NCBI GenBank assembly: GCA_959605275.1
Contig: CAUHFD010000040.1
Span: forward strand, 1 to 15,508
DNA length: 15,508 nt
Direction: 5' to 3'
DNA from: an uncultured Eubacteriales bacterium
GTDB lineage: Bacteria; Bacillota; Clostridia; Oscillospirales; Ruminococcaceae
Numbering within the stretch: the stretch's first letter is position 1; each line of letters opens with the position of its first letter. This document shows positions 7,334-14,555 of this stretch, piece by piece. A model generated the notes under the pieces. The model searched no databases. It saw only the letters and a program-made list of their open reading frames with translations, and had not been told where the DNA came from. The position numbers and the translations under genes were made by a program.

Positions 7334-7591
7334 TTATAAAATCTGTAAAATGGATAGAGCCACAACTCCGGGAATTCCTAATGTTGCTGATGTCCAAAAA
7401 GTAAAAATATTAAGTGGCAGAATCATTCCTGCTGCTCCAAACAGCAGCTTTATTCCTATGAAACTGCATATACCGGAGATACTTCCGAACAAGGCACTTT
7501 TGACCGGATGCTTCTGTTTTGCATAAAAAAACAGCATAACAATCGTAATACAACATAAAATAATGAGGATGGTGATTTGTCCTGATTCCAT
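7334..7591 (-). CDS. bofA: BofA-like membrane protein (pro-sigma-K processing inhibitor family)
   Basis: A small 85-residue membrane protein. It has a hydrophobic N-terminal helix, a basic YAKQKHP loop, then a second hydrophobic region ending in the pattern FTFWTSATLGIPGVVAL, which matches the BofA C-terminus (LGIPGVAAL-type). In Bacillus, BofA holds SpoIVFB inactive in the outer forespore membrane until sigma-K is needed; many non-model Clostridia carry family members whose role is not tested. Start ATG at 7591 is preceded by ACGGAGG 9 nt upstream. It follows the YaaL-like gene by 29 bp on the same strand, the same pairing as in Bacillus yaaL-bofA, which supports the assignment more than the short sequence alone. 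Confidence 0.72.
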   Translation of the reverse strand: MESGQITILIILCCITIVMLFFYAKQKHPVKSALFGSISGICSFIGIKLLFGAAGMILPLNIFTFWTSATLGIPGVVALSILQIL

Positions 7592-7620
7592 ATCGTTGTA
7601 CCTCCGTCTTTGGATGGTAA

Positions 7621-7902
7621 TTAGTTTTGTATCAGCGTTTCAAATTGTAAATGATTTAAATTTTGGCTTTTGGCTTTTTTGATCAAATAGCGATATCGTG
7701 CTTCCAGCGCTTCCATTTCATAGATGCAGGATTCCGTTAAATCAAAATCAGTATATAAATCAAAACGGTTTTGTACATTGCGAAGCTGCTCTTTTACGAT
7801 ATTAATTTCCTCAATCACATCATCGTTTTTAACGATTGCAGATTTGCTTTTAGCTTTTGTGGCATAAATCGGTTTTAAAAAGGTTTGTAAAATTCCCTCC
7901 AT
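7621..7902 (-). CDS. yaaL: YaaL/DUF2508 family small protein
   Basis: A 93-residue soluble, charged protein of unknown function. It is predicted to be largely helical, with a pattern typical of DUF2508: an N-terminal basic part, IKEQ/VKEQ-type helix, then FDLTESCIYEMEALEARYRYLIKKAK, in which the Tyr-Glu-x-x-x-Leu-Glu-Ala-x-Tyr spacing resembles YaaL. Start ATG at 7902 has AAAGGAG about 11 nt upstream. It lies directly before bofA on the same strand, as in Bacillus; there the pair follows recR, which is not present here within the window. The family assignment rests on motif memory and context rather than on a computed alignment. Confidence 0.65.
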   Translation of the reverse strand: MEGILQTFLKPIYATKAKSKSAIVKNDDVIEEINIVKEQLRNVQNRFDLYTDFDLTESCIYEMEALEARYRYLIKKAKSQNLNHLQFETLIQN

Positions 7903-8218
7903 TGGTCAACACTCTCCTTTGCGCAAATATAATAGCGTAAAAGATCTTCGGCATCGCAGTGATATCATCATATTGATCCTTTCTTTCATTTTGCCCATCT
8001 GCTTTTTAAGCAAAGGAGCAAAACAGAAGGGGAGTTCCCCTCTTATTAAAATTCTATGTAGTAAGGATTGGCAAATATACAATAATTATGCAAATGGATA
8101 AGATTTATTTCAAAAATAAAGGTTATTTTTGATGTACTTAGAACATAATAATTTTATACTGATGTCTTCATGAATGCCTGAATAAAATCAATGAGATGAA
8201 TGCAAAAGGAGAATCTAA
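7903..8218. other. Gene-free stretch between yaaL and the small Cys-rich ORF
   Basis: This 316-bp divergent intergenic region contains the ribosome binding sites of both flanking genes. A perfect palindrome AGGGGAGTTCCCCT (8028-8041) is its clearest structure and could be an operator. For the + strand a TATACT box (8155-8160) with a weak TTGATG at 8129-8134 (20 nt apart) may be the promoter of the small ORF. I found no convincing promoter for yaaL. A 60-codon open frame at 7919-8101 lacks a ribosome binding site and has no recognisable product. Confidence 0.5.
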
Positions 8219-8386
8219 ATGATTACTTATAAAAAAGTATTGAAACGTTATTGCCCGTCACGGGAACATAATGTTGAAATTGAAATATCACGTCATAAAG
8301 ACGGACGTATTACAGAAAAATGTCTGCAAGAAAGTTGTGAAGTTCAAAAATGCAAAGTGTGCGGGAAAGCTCATTTATATTATTGA
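8219..8386 (+). CDS. Small cysteine-rich protein, 55 residues, putative zinc-binding
   Basis: A short open frame starting ATG at 8219 and stopping TGA at 8384-8386, with AAAAGGAG (8205-8212) about 6-7 nt upstream, an ideal ribosome binding site. The product is basic and has five cysteines in 55 residues: Cys12, Cys35, Cys40, Cys45 and Cys48, with a knuckle CKVCGKAH near the C-terminus and CPSREH near the N-terminus. This layout suggests a zinc ribbon formed by Cys12/His17 or Cys35/Cys40 with Cys45-x2-Cys48. A strong terminator starts 7 nt after the stop. I do not recognise the family; no function is assigned. Ribosome binding site, Cys pattern and terminator together make it very likely to be real. 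Confidence 0.7.
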   Translation: MITYKKVLKRYCPSREHNVEIEISRHKDGRITEKCLQESCEVQKCKVCGKAHLYY

Positions 8387-8392
8387 GAAATG

Positions 8393-8431
8393 AAAACCGG
8401 CAGGAAACCAAAAATGTTTCCTGCCGGTTTT
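8393..8431. terminator. Bidirectional intrinsic terminator
   Basis: A perfect 16-bp stem (8393-8408 with 8416-8431) with a 7-nt loop CAAAAAT carries four A at the start and four T at the end of the stem, so it can work in both directions. It sits between the convergent small ORF (stop 8386, + strand) and clpE (stop at 8455, - strand). Confidence 0.88.
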
Positions 8432-8454
8432 AGATATTGCTAAATAAAAACTTG

Positions 8455-10719
8455 TTATTTTGCAATAATTTGGATATCGTTTTCATCTGCGGTAATGCCC
8501 AGCATAGTGATGGGTGTATCATAGTGGTCTACAATCATGTTAGCAACACGATCCTCCACTTTTTTTCGAATAATCTTACGCAGTTCTCTGGCGCCGAATT
8601 TACCGCCGTCAGCATGCTGTGCCAGATAGGTCAACGCTTTCTCATCATAGCTCATATCAATATTTTGTTCTTTTAACGGTTCTTTCATTTCGTCTAACAT
8701 CAAGCCCGCTATTTTTTTCATGCTCTCTTGACTCAGCGGAGAGAATACAACAATTTCATCCACGCGACCAAGCAATTCAGGACGCAAAATTTCCTGTAAA
8801 GCCCGCATGGCCTTTTCTTTTGCCATTTCTCCCGCCTGTTTGTTAAAGCCGACAATATTGGATTTGTCAGAAGAACCGGCATTAGAGGTCATTACAATCA
8901 CTGTATTTTGGAAACTTACGGTTCTGCCCTGTGCGTCAGTCACTTTTCCCTCATCTAAGATTTGAAGTAAAATATTCATGACATCCGGATGAGCTTTTTC
9001 AATTTCATCAAACAAAACAACGGAGTACGGTTTCCTGCGAACCCGTTCGGTCAACTGTCCGGCTTCTTCATATCCGACGTATCCGGGAGGTGCTCCTACT
9101 AATCGGGAAACGGCGTGCTTTTCCATAAATTCGGACATGTCGAATCGAATTAATGGATCGGTTGTTTCAAACAATTCTTCAGCCAGGCACTTTACAAGCT
9201 CGGTTTTTCCGACACCGGTAGGACCTACAAAGATAAAGGAAGCAGGTCTTTTCCGTTTATTGAGTTGTACTCGGCTGCGTTTGACTGCGGCGACCACTAA
9301 GGATACCGCTTCATCCTGACCAATGACCTTGGCTTTTAAATGGTTTTCTAATTCACTGATTTTGCCGTACTCGGACTGCTCGATTTTTGCAGCGGGAATA
9401 CCGGTCCACATCTCGATGACCTTAGCTAGATCTTCTTTTGTGAGCTGAATGTCCGCTACAATTGGTTCCAATTTCTTTAATTCCTCTTTGGTTTGAATCA
9501 ATCCGGATTTGATTTCGGCAAGCTTTTCATAATCAACATTTTCAGGATCCGATTCCAATTGCTCTTCAGCGGTCATCATCTCTTTCAGCTGCTGATTCAG
9601 CTTTTCGTAAGAAGCTAATTCCTTACTCCTCAGTGCAGCATGAGAACAAGCCTCATCCAGTAAGTCAATCGCCTTATCCGGTAAAAAACGGTCAATAATA
9701 TAGCGTTCGGACAGCTTTACCGAAAGCCTTACGATACTGTCCGAAATTTTCACTTTATGAAACGCTTCGTAATAGCCTTTTACGCCAAGCAGAACATCAG
9801 TGGTTTCAGCAATGGTGGGTTCGTTAACGGTGATTGGCTGAAAGCGCCGTTCTAAAGCAGAATCCTTTTCAATATGTTTGCGGTATTCATCGAATGTAGT
9901 TGCACCAATGACCTGAATATCTCCTCTTGACAGGGAGGGCTTCAGAATATTTGCGGCATCCATAGAACCTTCTGCCGAGCCTGCGCCTACAAGTGTATGC
10001 ACTTCGTCGATAAACAGAATCACATTTTTGGCGTTTTTGATATCATCAATGAGTCCTTTGATACGGCTTTCAAATTGTCCGCGAAATTGTGTGCCGGACA
10101 CTAAGGAGGTCATATCTAACAAATAAATTTCTTTATCCTGCAACCGAAAAGGCACTTGTCCGGCTGCAATTTTTAAAGCAATACCTTCTACAATTGCTGT
10201 TTTGCCCACACCGGGTTCTCCAATCAGGCAAGGATTGTTTTTGACCCTTCTGTTGAGGATTTGAACGGCACGGGCGATTTCGGTATCTCTGCCAATAATG
10301 CGATCCAAGTTTCCGCTTCTGGCTTTCTCTGTCAAATTGATGCAATAGCTGTCCAAAAATTTATTCTTTTTTTGTTCTTTGCTTTTTTCTCTTTTTTTAT
10401 CTTTTGTATTGGAGTCTTTGTCCGGACTTTCGTTTTTTTTGCTCAAGTCACCCATTCCGCCGAAAATGTTTTGTAAAAACGGAGGCATCGTATCTGCGCC
10501 GCCCATTTCAAAATCATCTCCGCCCAACTCCATTAATTGATTGGACATTTCTTCAATATCATCATCGGTAATTCCCATACTGTCCATCATGGAAGACACC
10601 TGAGGAATTCCAAGTTCTTTGGCGCATTTCAGGCAAAGTCCCTCATTAACTGTTTCGTTTCCTTCCATGCGGGACATGAAGACAACCGCCATTCTTTTTT
10701 TACACCTACTACAAAGCAT
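8455..10719 (-). CDS. clpE: ClpE-type Hsp100 ATPase with N-terminal zinc finger
   Basis: AAA+ unfoldase that feeds proteins to ClpP or refolds them. The 754 residues show an N-terminal Cys4 zinc finger (Cys3, Cys6, Cys29, Cys32), the hallmark of ClpE, in place of the double Clp-N repeat of ClpC/ClpA. A polar linker rich in Asp and Lys (about 92-120) follows. D1 has Walker A GEPGVGKT (167-174), Walker B ending DE (238-239) and an arginine finger in ALERRF (288-293); a coiled-coil middle part spans about 365-420. D2 has Walker A GPTGVGKT (499-506), Walker B LFDE (569-572) and sensor-2 GAR (709-711). VGF at 623-625 matches the ClpP-docking loop. The ATG at 10719 has GGGAG 7 nt upstream. No clpP, ctsR or mcsAB is nearby. 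The alternative annotation would be ClpC, but the zinc finger favours ClpE. Confidence 0.9.
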   Translation of the reverse strand: MLCSRCKKRMAVVFMSRMEGNETVNEGLCLKCAKELGIPQVSSMMDSMGITDDDIEEMSNQLMELGGDDFEMGGADTMPPFLQNIFGGMGDLSKKNESPDKDSNTKDKKREKSKEQKKNKFLDSYCINLTEKARSGNLDRIIGRDTEIARAVQILNRRVKNNPCLIGEPGVGKTAIVEGIALKIAAGQVPFRLQDKEIYLLDMTSLVSGTQFRGQFESRIKGLIDDIKNAKNVILFIDEVHTLVGAGSAEGSMDAANILKPSLSRGDIQVIGATTFDEYRKHIEKDSALERRFQPITVNEPTIAETTDVLLGVKGYYEAFHKVKISDSIVRLSVKLSERYIIDRFLPDKAIDLLDEACSHAALRSKELASYEKLNQQLKEMMTAEEQLESDPENVDYEKLAEIKSGLIQTKEELKKLEPIVADIQLTKEDLAKVIEMWTGIPAAKIEQSEYGKISELENHLKAKVIGQDEAVSLVVAAVKRSRVQLNKRKRPASFIFVGPTGVGKTELVKCLAEELFETTDPLIRFDMSEFMEKHAVSRLVGAPPGYVGYEEAGQLTERVRRKPYSVVLFDEIEKAHPDVMNILLQILDEGKVTDAQGRTVSFQNTVIVMTSNAGSSDKSNIVGFNKQAGEMAKEKAMRALQEILRPELLGRVDEIVVFSPLSQESMKKIAGLMLDEMKEPLKEQNIDMSYDEKALTYLAQHADGGKFGARELRKIIRKKVEDRVANMIVDHYDTPITMLGITADENDIQIIAK

Positions 10720-10741
10720 TGATTTTCTCCCTTATATAAAT

Positions 10742-10772
10742 TAATTGTCAATTACCATAGATGTTTAGTATA
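10742..10772 (-). promoter_or_regulatory. Possible clpE promoter with adjacent palindrome
   Basis: On the - strand a TATACT -10-like box (10772-10767) lies in the 70-bp gap between pgsA and clpE, with no clear -35. Just downstream, TAATTGTCAATTA (10742-10754) is a perfect 6-bp inverted repeat around one base, in operator position. It is not a CtsR heptad repeat (AGTCAAA-type), the known regulator of clpE elsewhere. clpE may also be read from the upstream operon. Confidence 0.35.
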
Positions 10773-10789
10773 ACCTTTTGCTATCATTT

Positions 10790-11317
10790 TCACTCTGATT
10801 TTTTTATTTTTAAAAATTCCGGTACATACATGATAAATGCAAAAACCACAAATCCGACTGCAACTCCGCTTAATATATAGAGTATGTTGGACGGCAGCGA
10901 CGGAAAGACAATAATGATTATCATAATGGTATACAAAACCACCGTTGCGGCTTTACCGAACCACTTTGATGAGCGAATCGTTTTTCCTGATTTTACCAAC
11001 ACACAGCCGCCGACCAGCATTAATAATTCTTTGACCACAAAAATAATTACAAAAAATATTAATTCGGGATGACGGATACAGAGTGCGATACTGACAGCTG
11101 CCTGTGTTAATTTGTCTGCCAAAGGATCAAGAATTTTGCCAAGCTGCGTGATCATGTTGCATTTGCGGGCAATGATGCCGTCGGCAACATCGGTGAGCCC
11201 CGATACCAGCAGAATAATTGCCGATAGCCAAATGCGGTCCGGGAACATAAAATAAGCAGCTAGAAAAACAGGAATCAACACAATCCGAAAGACTGACAAC
11301 ATGTTCGGTATACTCAT
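10790..11317 (-). CDS. pgsA: CDP-diacylglycerol-glycerol-3-phosphate 3-phosphatidyltransferase
   Basis: Membrane enzyme that makes phosphatidylglycerol phosphate, the committed step to phosphatidylglycerol and cardiolipin. With the start at 11317 the protein has 175 residues and the classic N-terminus MSIPNMLSVFRI. The catalytic motif is complete: Asp43, Asp46-Gly47, Ala50-Arg51, Gly60, Asp64 and Asp68, in the PgsA-like form DVADG..AR....LGKILDPLADKL. About five hydrophobic helices are present. GGGAAAGG lies 11 nt upstream of the ATG; a TTG at 11359 would add 14 residues not typical of the family. It follows cvpA on the same strand by 56 bp. It is the better PgsA candidate of the two CDP-alcohol enzymes in the window. 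Confidence 0.88.
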   Translation of the reverse strand: MSIPNMLSVFRIVLIPVFLAAYFMFPDRIWLSAIILLVSGLTDVADGIIARKCNMITQLGKILDPLADKLTQAAVSIALCIRHPELIFFVIIFVVKELLMLVGGCVLVKSGKTIRSSKWFGKAATVVLYTIMIIIIVFPSLPSNILYILSGVAVGFVVFAFIMYVPEFLKIKKSE

Positions 11318-11373
11318 GACAATCAAAACCTTTCCCAATGCTGTAACGATCTGAATCAAAGTGACAGTATTGG

Positions 11374-12093
11374 CTATGATACTATTGTAGAACTTAATAA
11401 TGGATTATATTCGTAGATAATCTTAAAAACATATGACTGATCGATGACGTTGTTATTAAGATTTTCCAACTGGTTGCCGGAAAGGTTAATAATCATAGCG
11501 ATCACAGCGGTAAAAATCAACAGAAATACGATCGCCTGAACGATACCGATAACGGCACCCAATGCGGCATTGGCAGATCCGATCAGCGGAATTTTATCGA
11601 TTATTTTTAAAGCTTTGGTAATTAATTTGACTGCAATACAGAAAATGATAAATAAAATAAGGAATACCAGCGTTTGCATGATCATGGTAGAAATCGGCGC
11701 AATCACTTTATCGACAACGTTTTCTGCGATTTCGGCTGTGGTAGGTGTAGATTGGATTAGCTTGTTTTTGATTTCTTCTGTGGAGCCGATATAAGAAGAG
11801 GCAAGAGCGTTGATTTTTTCAGGTATTGCGGCAAATGCTGTGTCAATCAATTGAGTCACGGTTTGCTCACCGCTATGTTTGGTGACCGCACTTTGAATTA
11901 ATTCAATGGATTTGCTGCGCAGAAAGGTGTTAAAGATAAATTGTGAAATCGGCAAGCTGACAACATAAGCCAAAAAGGCAGCTGCTATGTATCCGATTAA
12001 ATTAATAACAGTACGAATAAACCCTCGTTTGTAACCAATAAAAATGGCAAGAATCACAATCACTAAAACTGCGAGATCTAATATAATTGACAT
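11374..12093 (-). CDS. cvpA: CvpA family membrane protein
   Basis: A 239-residue integral membrane protein. The N-terminal part (about 1-50) has the CvpA pattern LDLAVLVIVILAIFIGYKRG, with a hydrophobic helix followed by the GYKRGF turn and a second helix; a soluble segment of about 90 residues (52-135) comes next, then two further long helices (about 138-160 and 172-200) with the glycine/alanine-rich IPLIGSANAALGAVIG turn. Family members are linked to colicin V production in E. coli and to envelope tolerance, but the molecular role is not settled. Start ATG at 12093 has AAAGGGGACC about 8 nt upstream. It lies 22 bp after the DUF5711-like gene and 56 bp before pgsA, all in one direction, suggesting one envelope-related operon. 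Confidence 0.82.
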   Translation of the reverse strand: MSIILDLAVLVIVILAIFIGYKRGFIRTVINLIGYIAAAFLAYVVSLPISQFIFNTFLRSKSIELIQSAVTKHSGEQTVTQLIDTAFAAIPEKINALASSYIGSTEEIKNKLIQSTPTTAEIAENVVDKVIAPISTMIMQTLVFLILFIIFCIAVKLITKALKIIDKIPLIGSANAALGAVIGIVQAIVFLLIFTAVIAMIINLSGNQLENLNNNVIDQSYVFKIIYEYNPLLSSTIVS

Positions 12094-12115
12094 GACCAGG
12101 TCCCCTTTGCTTTTA

Positions 12116-13324
12116 TTATTTTGAAACGAGAAATTGTGTTAATTTTGCTGCCGTTAAAACATATCCTTTTTGATTAAATAACAGCGTCCGCAATGGATTT
12201 GTTTCGGTTTGAACGGTTTTTATCTGCTGCAAATTTTTATCAAATACCGTAATGCTGTCTTCTCCCAAAACAAGTAAACAATCATCTCCGGCTTTGGCAT
12301 CCACTGCCGGTTCCGATATTTCTGTCGAAGCGGTAGTATTGCCATTATCATCAATTAACAAAATGCGCGTATTGCGGGTGTTTTCGGTGTCCTCCAGCAG
12401 GACAGTGACGGAGTCGGATGCAGTGTTGCTGTGAAGCAGCAGTTTTCCGGAATAAATACTTTCGCTTTTCATTTTACCACTGCTGTCAAGGAGGTAAGTT
12501 GCGGTATCGGTTACAATACCGATTGTCCCATTTGCCTTATAATCGACCGAAATTGCCATGCAATCTTCCAGTGTTGTTTCAAATACTTCCTTTTTTGACT
12601 GAAGAGAGAGCTCGTATATTTTGGAGTTTGCACTGCCGTCTTCGACAGAAAGGGCAGCTACAACACAAGCATTGTTGTGTTTATTGAAATCAATGGAGGT
12701 AATGATTTTATCCGTTACATTCCAGGAAAAAACTTCCTGTAAGCCGGAGTCATATATTTTAAGACTGACGGAATATCTCTCGGTTTGTGTTACAATGGCG
12801 ACATGTCCGTCGTTGCTGACAGCGCCATAAGCGATCGCCTCGGTCAATTTCTTGGTGCCGACTGCATTTTGGGCAGTGTCCAAACGGAATTGATATCCGC
12901 CTAAATCATAAGTAAGAACTCGCTTTGAAGAGGCAGTCATGATCGGATTGGAATAGCCATGGTGAGCGGAGTAGACCTGCTTTCCGCTTTCTGAGAAAGA
13001 AATCAAGTTGTTTTTGGTCAGCAGTAATATGTTTTTTCCGCAGCCGGTAATATCCAGCGGATTATTGCCTCCTAAAGAAACAGGAAATCCGTTCGCTGTA
13101 ATACCGGTATCGGCATCGTCAGCGCTGTTGGCGCTTTCTAAGTCTCCTGTATTTCCGCTGCGAGAGAAATAAGTACCTAAGATGGCGATAACGGCGATTA
13201 AAAAGGCGACAATCAAAAAAGCGATCAGTCTTTTTTTCTTTTTTTTCTTCTTACGCAGTTTTCGATATTGTTCAATATCACTGATATTATCTATTGTTAT
13301 TGCCCCCTTTACCGGTAATTGCAT
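12116..13324 (-). CDS. DUF5711-like membrane-anchored extracytoplasmic protein
   Basis: A 402-residue protein with a short cytoplasmic N-terminus, a run of seven lysines (25-31) followed by one transmembrane segment (about 33-53), and a large outside domain. That domain is made of repeated beta-strand-like segments such as VLTYDLGGYQFRLD, HVAIVTQTERYSVSLKIYD and CLLVLGEDSITVFDKNLQ, resembling a WD/PQQ-like beta-propeller. The topology follows the positive-inside rule. No catalytic motif is visible. From memory it fits the DUF5711 family of Clostridia, whose function is unknown. The ATG at 13324 has AAAAAGGA upstream (spacing about 4 nt, rather short). It heads a likely operon with cvpA and pgsA. 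The seven-lysine tract is encoded by A8 and A7 runs. Confidence 0.75.
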   Translation of the reverse strand: MQLPVKGAITIDNISDIEQYRKLRKKKKKKKRLIAFLIVAFLIAVIAILGTYFSRSGNTGDLESANSADDADTGITANGFPVSLGGNNPLDITGCGKNILLLTKNNLISFSESGKQVYSAHHGYSNPIMTASSKRVLTYDLGGYQFRLDTAQNAVGTKKLTEAIAYGAVSNDGHVAIVTQTERYSVSLKIYDSGLQEVFSWNVTDKIITSIDFNKHNNACVVAALSVEDGSANSKIYELSLQSKKEVFETTLEDCMAISVDYKANGTIGIVTDTATYLLDSSGKMKSESIYSGKLLLHSNTASDSVTVLLEDTENTRNTRILLIDDNGNTTASTEISEPAVDAKAGDDCLLVLGEDSITVFDKNLQQIKTVQTETNPLRTLLFNQKGYVLTAAKLTQFLVSK

Positions 13325-13474
13325 TCATTCCTTTTTATTCAAACATAAACCACTGCGCAGCGAAGCAGAGCATGAGTGCCGTTTCATATGCCTTCGGCAC
13401 ACGACGCTTGGCTATTGCACTTGCCACCCAATATAATCGGCAGCATTTCGGCAGAGCCCAGCTTGACTGAAAAT

Positions 13475-13528
13475 GAACGTTCAAAATCTTTGATTTCGGT
13501 CACGTTCCAATGTTATTATAACATAAAC
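13475..13528. repeat. 54-bp direct repeat, copy 1
   Basis: First copy of the repeat, running from GAACGTTCAAAATC to ATTATAACATAAAC. The partner at 13647-13700 has G for A at the ninth base and three other small changes. Spacing between copies is 172 bp. Confidence 0.8.
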
Positions 13529-13646
13529 CAATAGCGCAGTGAAACGAGCAATGTAACAATGTTCTCAAAAGCGCAATGTGCTTTTGAGGTTATTATTATG
13601 CATACCCCTCGCGCAACGAAGTGAAGCGGCATAACAATGTTCTTGA

Positions 13647-13700
13647 GAACGTTCGAAATCTTTGATTTCGGTCACGTTCCAAGGTTATTATAACACAAAA
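13647..13700. repeat. 54-bp direct repeat, copy 2
   Basis: Second copy, from GAACGTTCGAAATC to ATTATAACACAAAA. Here the inner stem CGAAATC/GATTTCG (7 bp, 3-nt loop) is perfect, and GAACGT/ACGTTC pairs around it. The copy ends 35 bp before the truA stop. Confidence 0.8.
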
Positions 13701-13735
13701 CTTTTTTGTTGACCATGCTCTGTCATGGATTTTGT

Positions 13736-14497
13736 TTATTTTTTACAGTAAAAGTCTGATTCATTGTAAAATACACGGTTGAGATATAATCCGTGTGCCG
13801 GAGCGGTATGTCCCGCCCGGCTTCTATCACCGCTTTCAATAATTTTAGTTACACTTTCGTTTGGCTTCATGCCATAGTTTACCATCAAAAGCGTTCCAAC
13901 CATGATACGCACCATATTGTATAAAAAACCGTCCCCTCGCACGGTGAAGATAAGGTGATTGCCGCTCTGTGTAACCGAAGCGGAGGTGATGGTTCTTATC
14001 GTAGATTCCGCGTCAGCTCCGCTGCTGCAAAATGCACGAAAATCGTGGGTGCCGACAAACTCCTGCGCGGCGGCATGAAGTTTGCCGTAATCTATTTTAT
14101 AAGGATAGTGAAAAGACAAATCTTCCTCAAAGGGATTTTTACAGGGCGAATGCCAGATTTTATATAAATACTCTTTTCCGATACAGGAATATCGGGCATG
14201 AAAATCAAGCGGTACCTCCCGGCAGCTTAAAACAGCAACATCACGGGGAAGATAGCGGTTGAGCGCCAAAACCATTCGCTCACAGGGAATTGCGCATTCG
14301 GTCAGCATGTGAAAAAAATATTGATTGGCATGCACGCCGCTGTCTGTACGGGAACAGCCTACAATCGGTTCTCGCTTTTGTGCTACTTTTTCGATCGCAT
14401 TTTGCAGAACTTCCGCTATCGAAATGCCGTTGCGCTGAACTTGATATCCGCAATAATTTGTGCCGCGGTAAGCAATTTCAAATAAAAGGTTTCTCAT
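13736..14497 (-). CDS. truA: tRNA pseudouridine(38-40) synthase TruA
   Basis: Converts uridines 38-40 in the tRNA anticodon arm to pseudouridine in the cytoplasm. The 253-residue protein has the catalytic Asp52 in the family signature GCSRTDSGVHA (47-57), an N-terminal strand MRNLLFEIAYRGTNYCGYQVQ and the C-terminal VRGDGFLYNMVRIMVGTLL segment, all typical. Start ATG at 14497 is preceded by CGGAG with 6-nt spacing. An open frame extends upstream to 14596 into ecfT, but those 33 residues are not TruA-like and are rejected. It follows ecfT by 58 bp on the same strand, the conserved ecfA-ecfT-truA order of Firmicutes; rplM and rpsI, which often follow, are absent here. Confidence 0.93.
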   Translation of the reverse strand: MRNLLFEIAYRGTNYCGYQVQRNGISIAEVLQNAIEKVAQKREPIVGCSRTDSGVHANQYFFHMLTECAIPCERMVLALNRYLPRDVAVLSCREVPLDFHARYSCIGKEYLYKIWHSPCKNPFEEDLSFHYPYKIDYGKLHAAAQEFVGTHDFRAFCSSGADAESTIRTITSASVTQSGNHLIFTVRGDGFLYNMVRIMVGTLLMVNYGMKPNESVTKIIESGDRSRAGHTAPAHGLYLNRVFYNESDFYCKK

Positions 14498-14555
14498 ACG
14501 AAACTCCGTTTTTATATTATGGTTCCATTTTTTGTCTGTGTGGCGTGTGGCTTTT

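Larger units (their letters stand above)
13325..13735. repeat. Repeat-rich intergenic island between truA and the DUF5711-like gene
   Basis: No gene is supported in this 411-bp stretch. It holds two copies of a ~54-bp direct repeat (13475-13528 and 13647-13700, only about four differences), each with an inner inverted repeat (CGAAATC-TTT-GATTTCG in copy 2, flanked by GAACGT/ACGTTC) and the palindrome GTTATTATAAC. It also holds three related GCGCA-rich units (13355-13366, 13534-13550, 13611-13627), a perfect 9-bp stem hairpin (13564-13572 with 13580-13588) and a repeated TAACAATGTTCT (from 13554 and 13632). On the - strand each copy contains TGTTATAAT, an extended -10 box. It looks like a nested REP/MITE-like element; no transposase or clear terminal repeats are seen. 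Confidence 0.6.

Noticed and set aside
7919..8101. 60-codon open frame on the + strand
   Set aside because: It begins with TTG on top of the yaaL ribosome binding site region, has no site of its own and no recognisable product.
13475..13700. CRISPR array
   Set aside because: Only two long copies, unequal and partly palindromic, with a 118-bp gap that itself contains repeats; no cas genes.
13700..13735. Terminator for truA on the - strand
   Set aside because: The CCATG/CATGG hairpin is followed by TCAACAAAAAAG on the - strand, with no T-run; the T-rich flank is on the + strand, where there is no gene.
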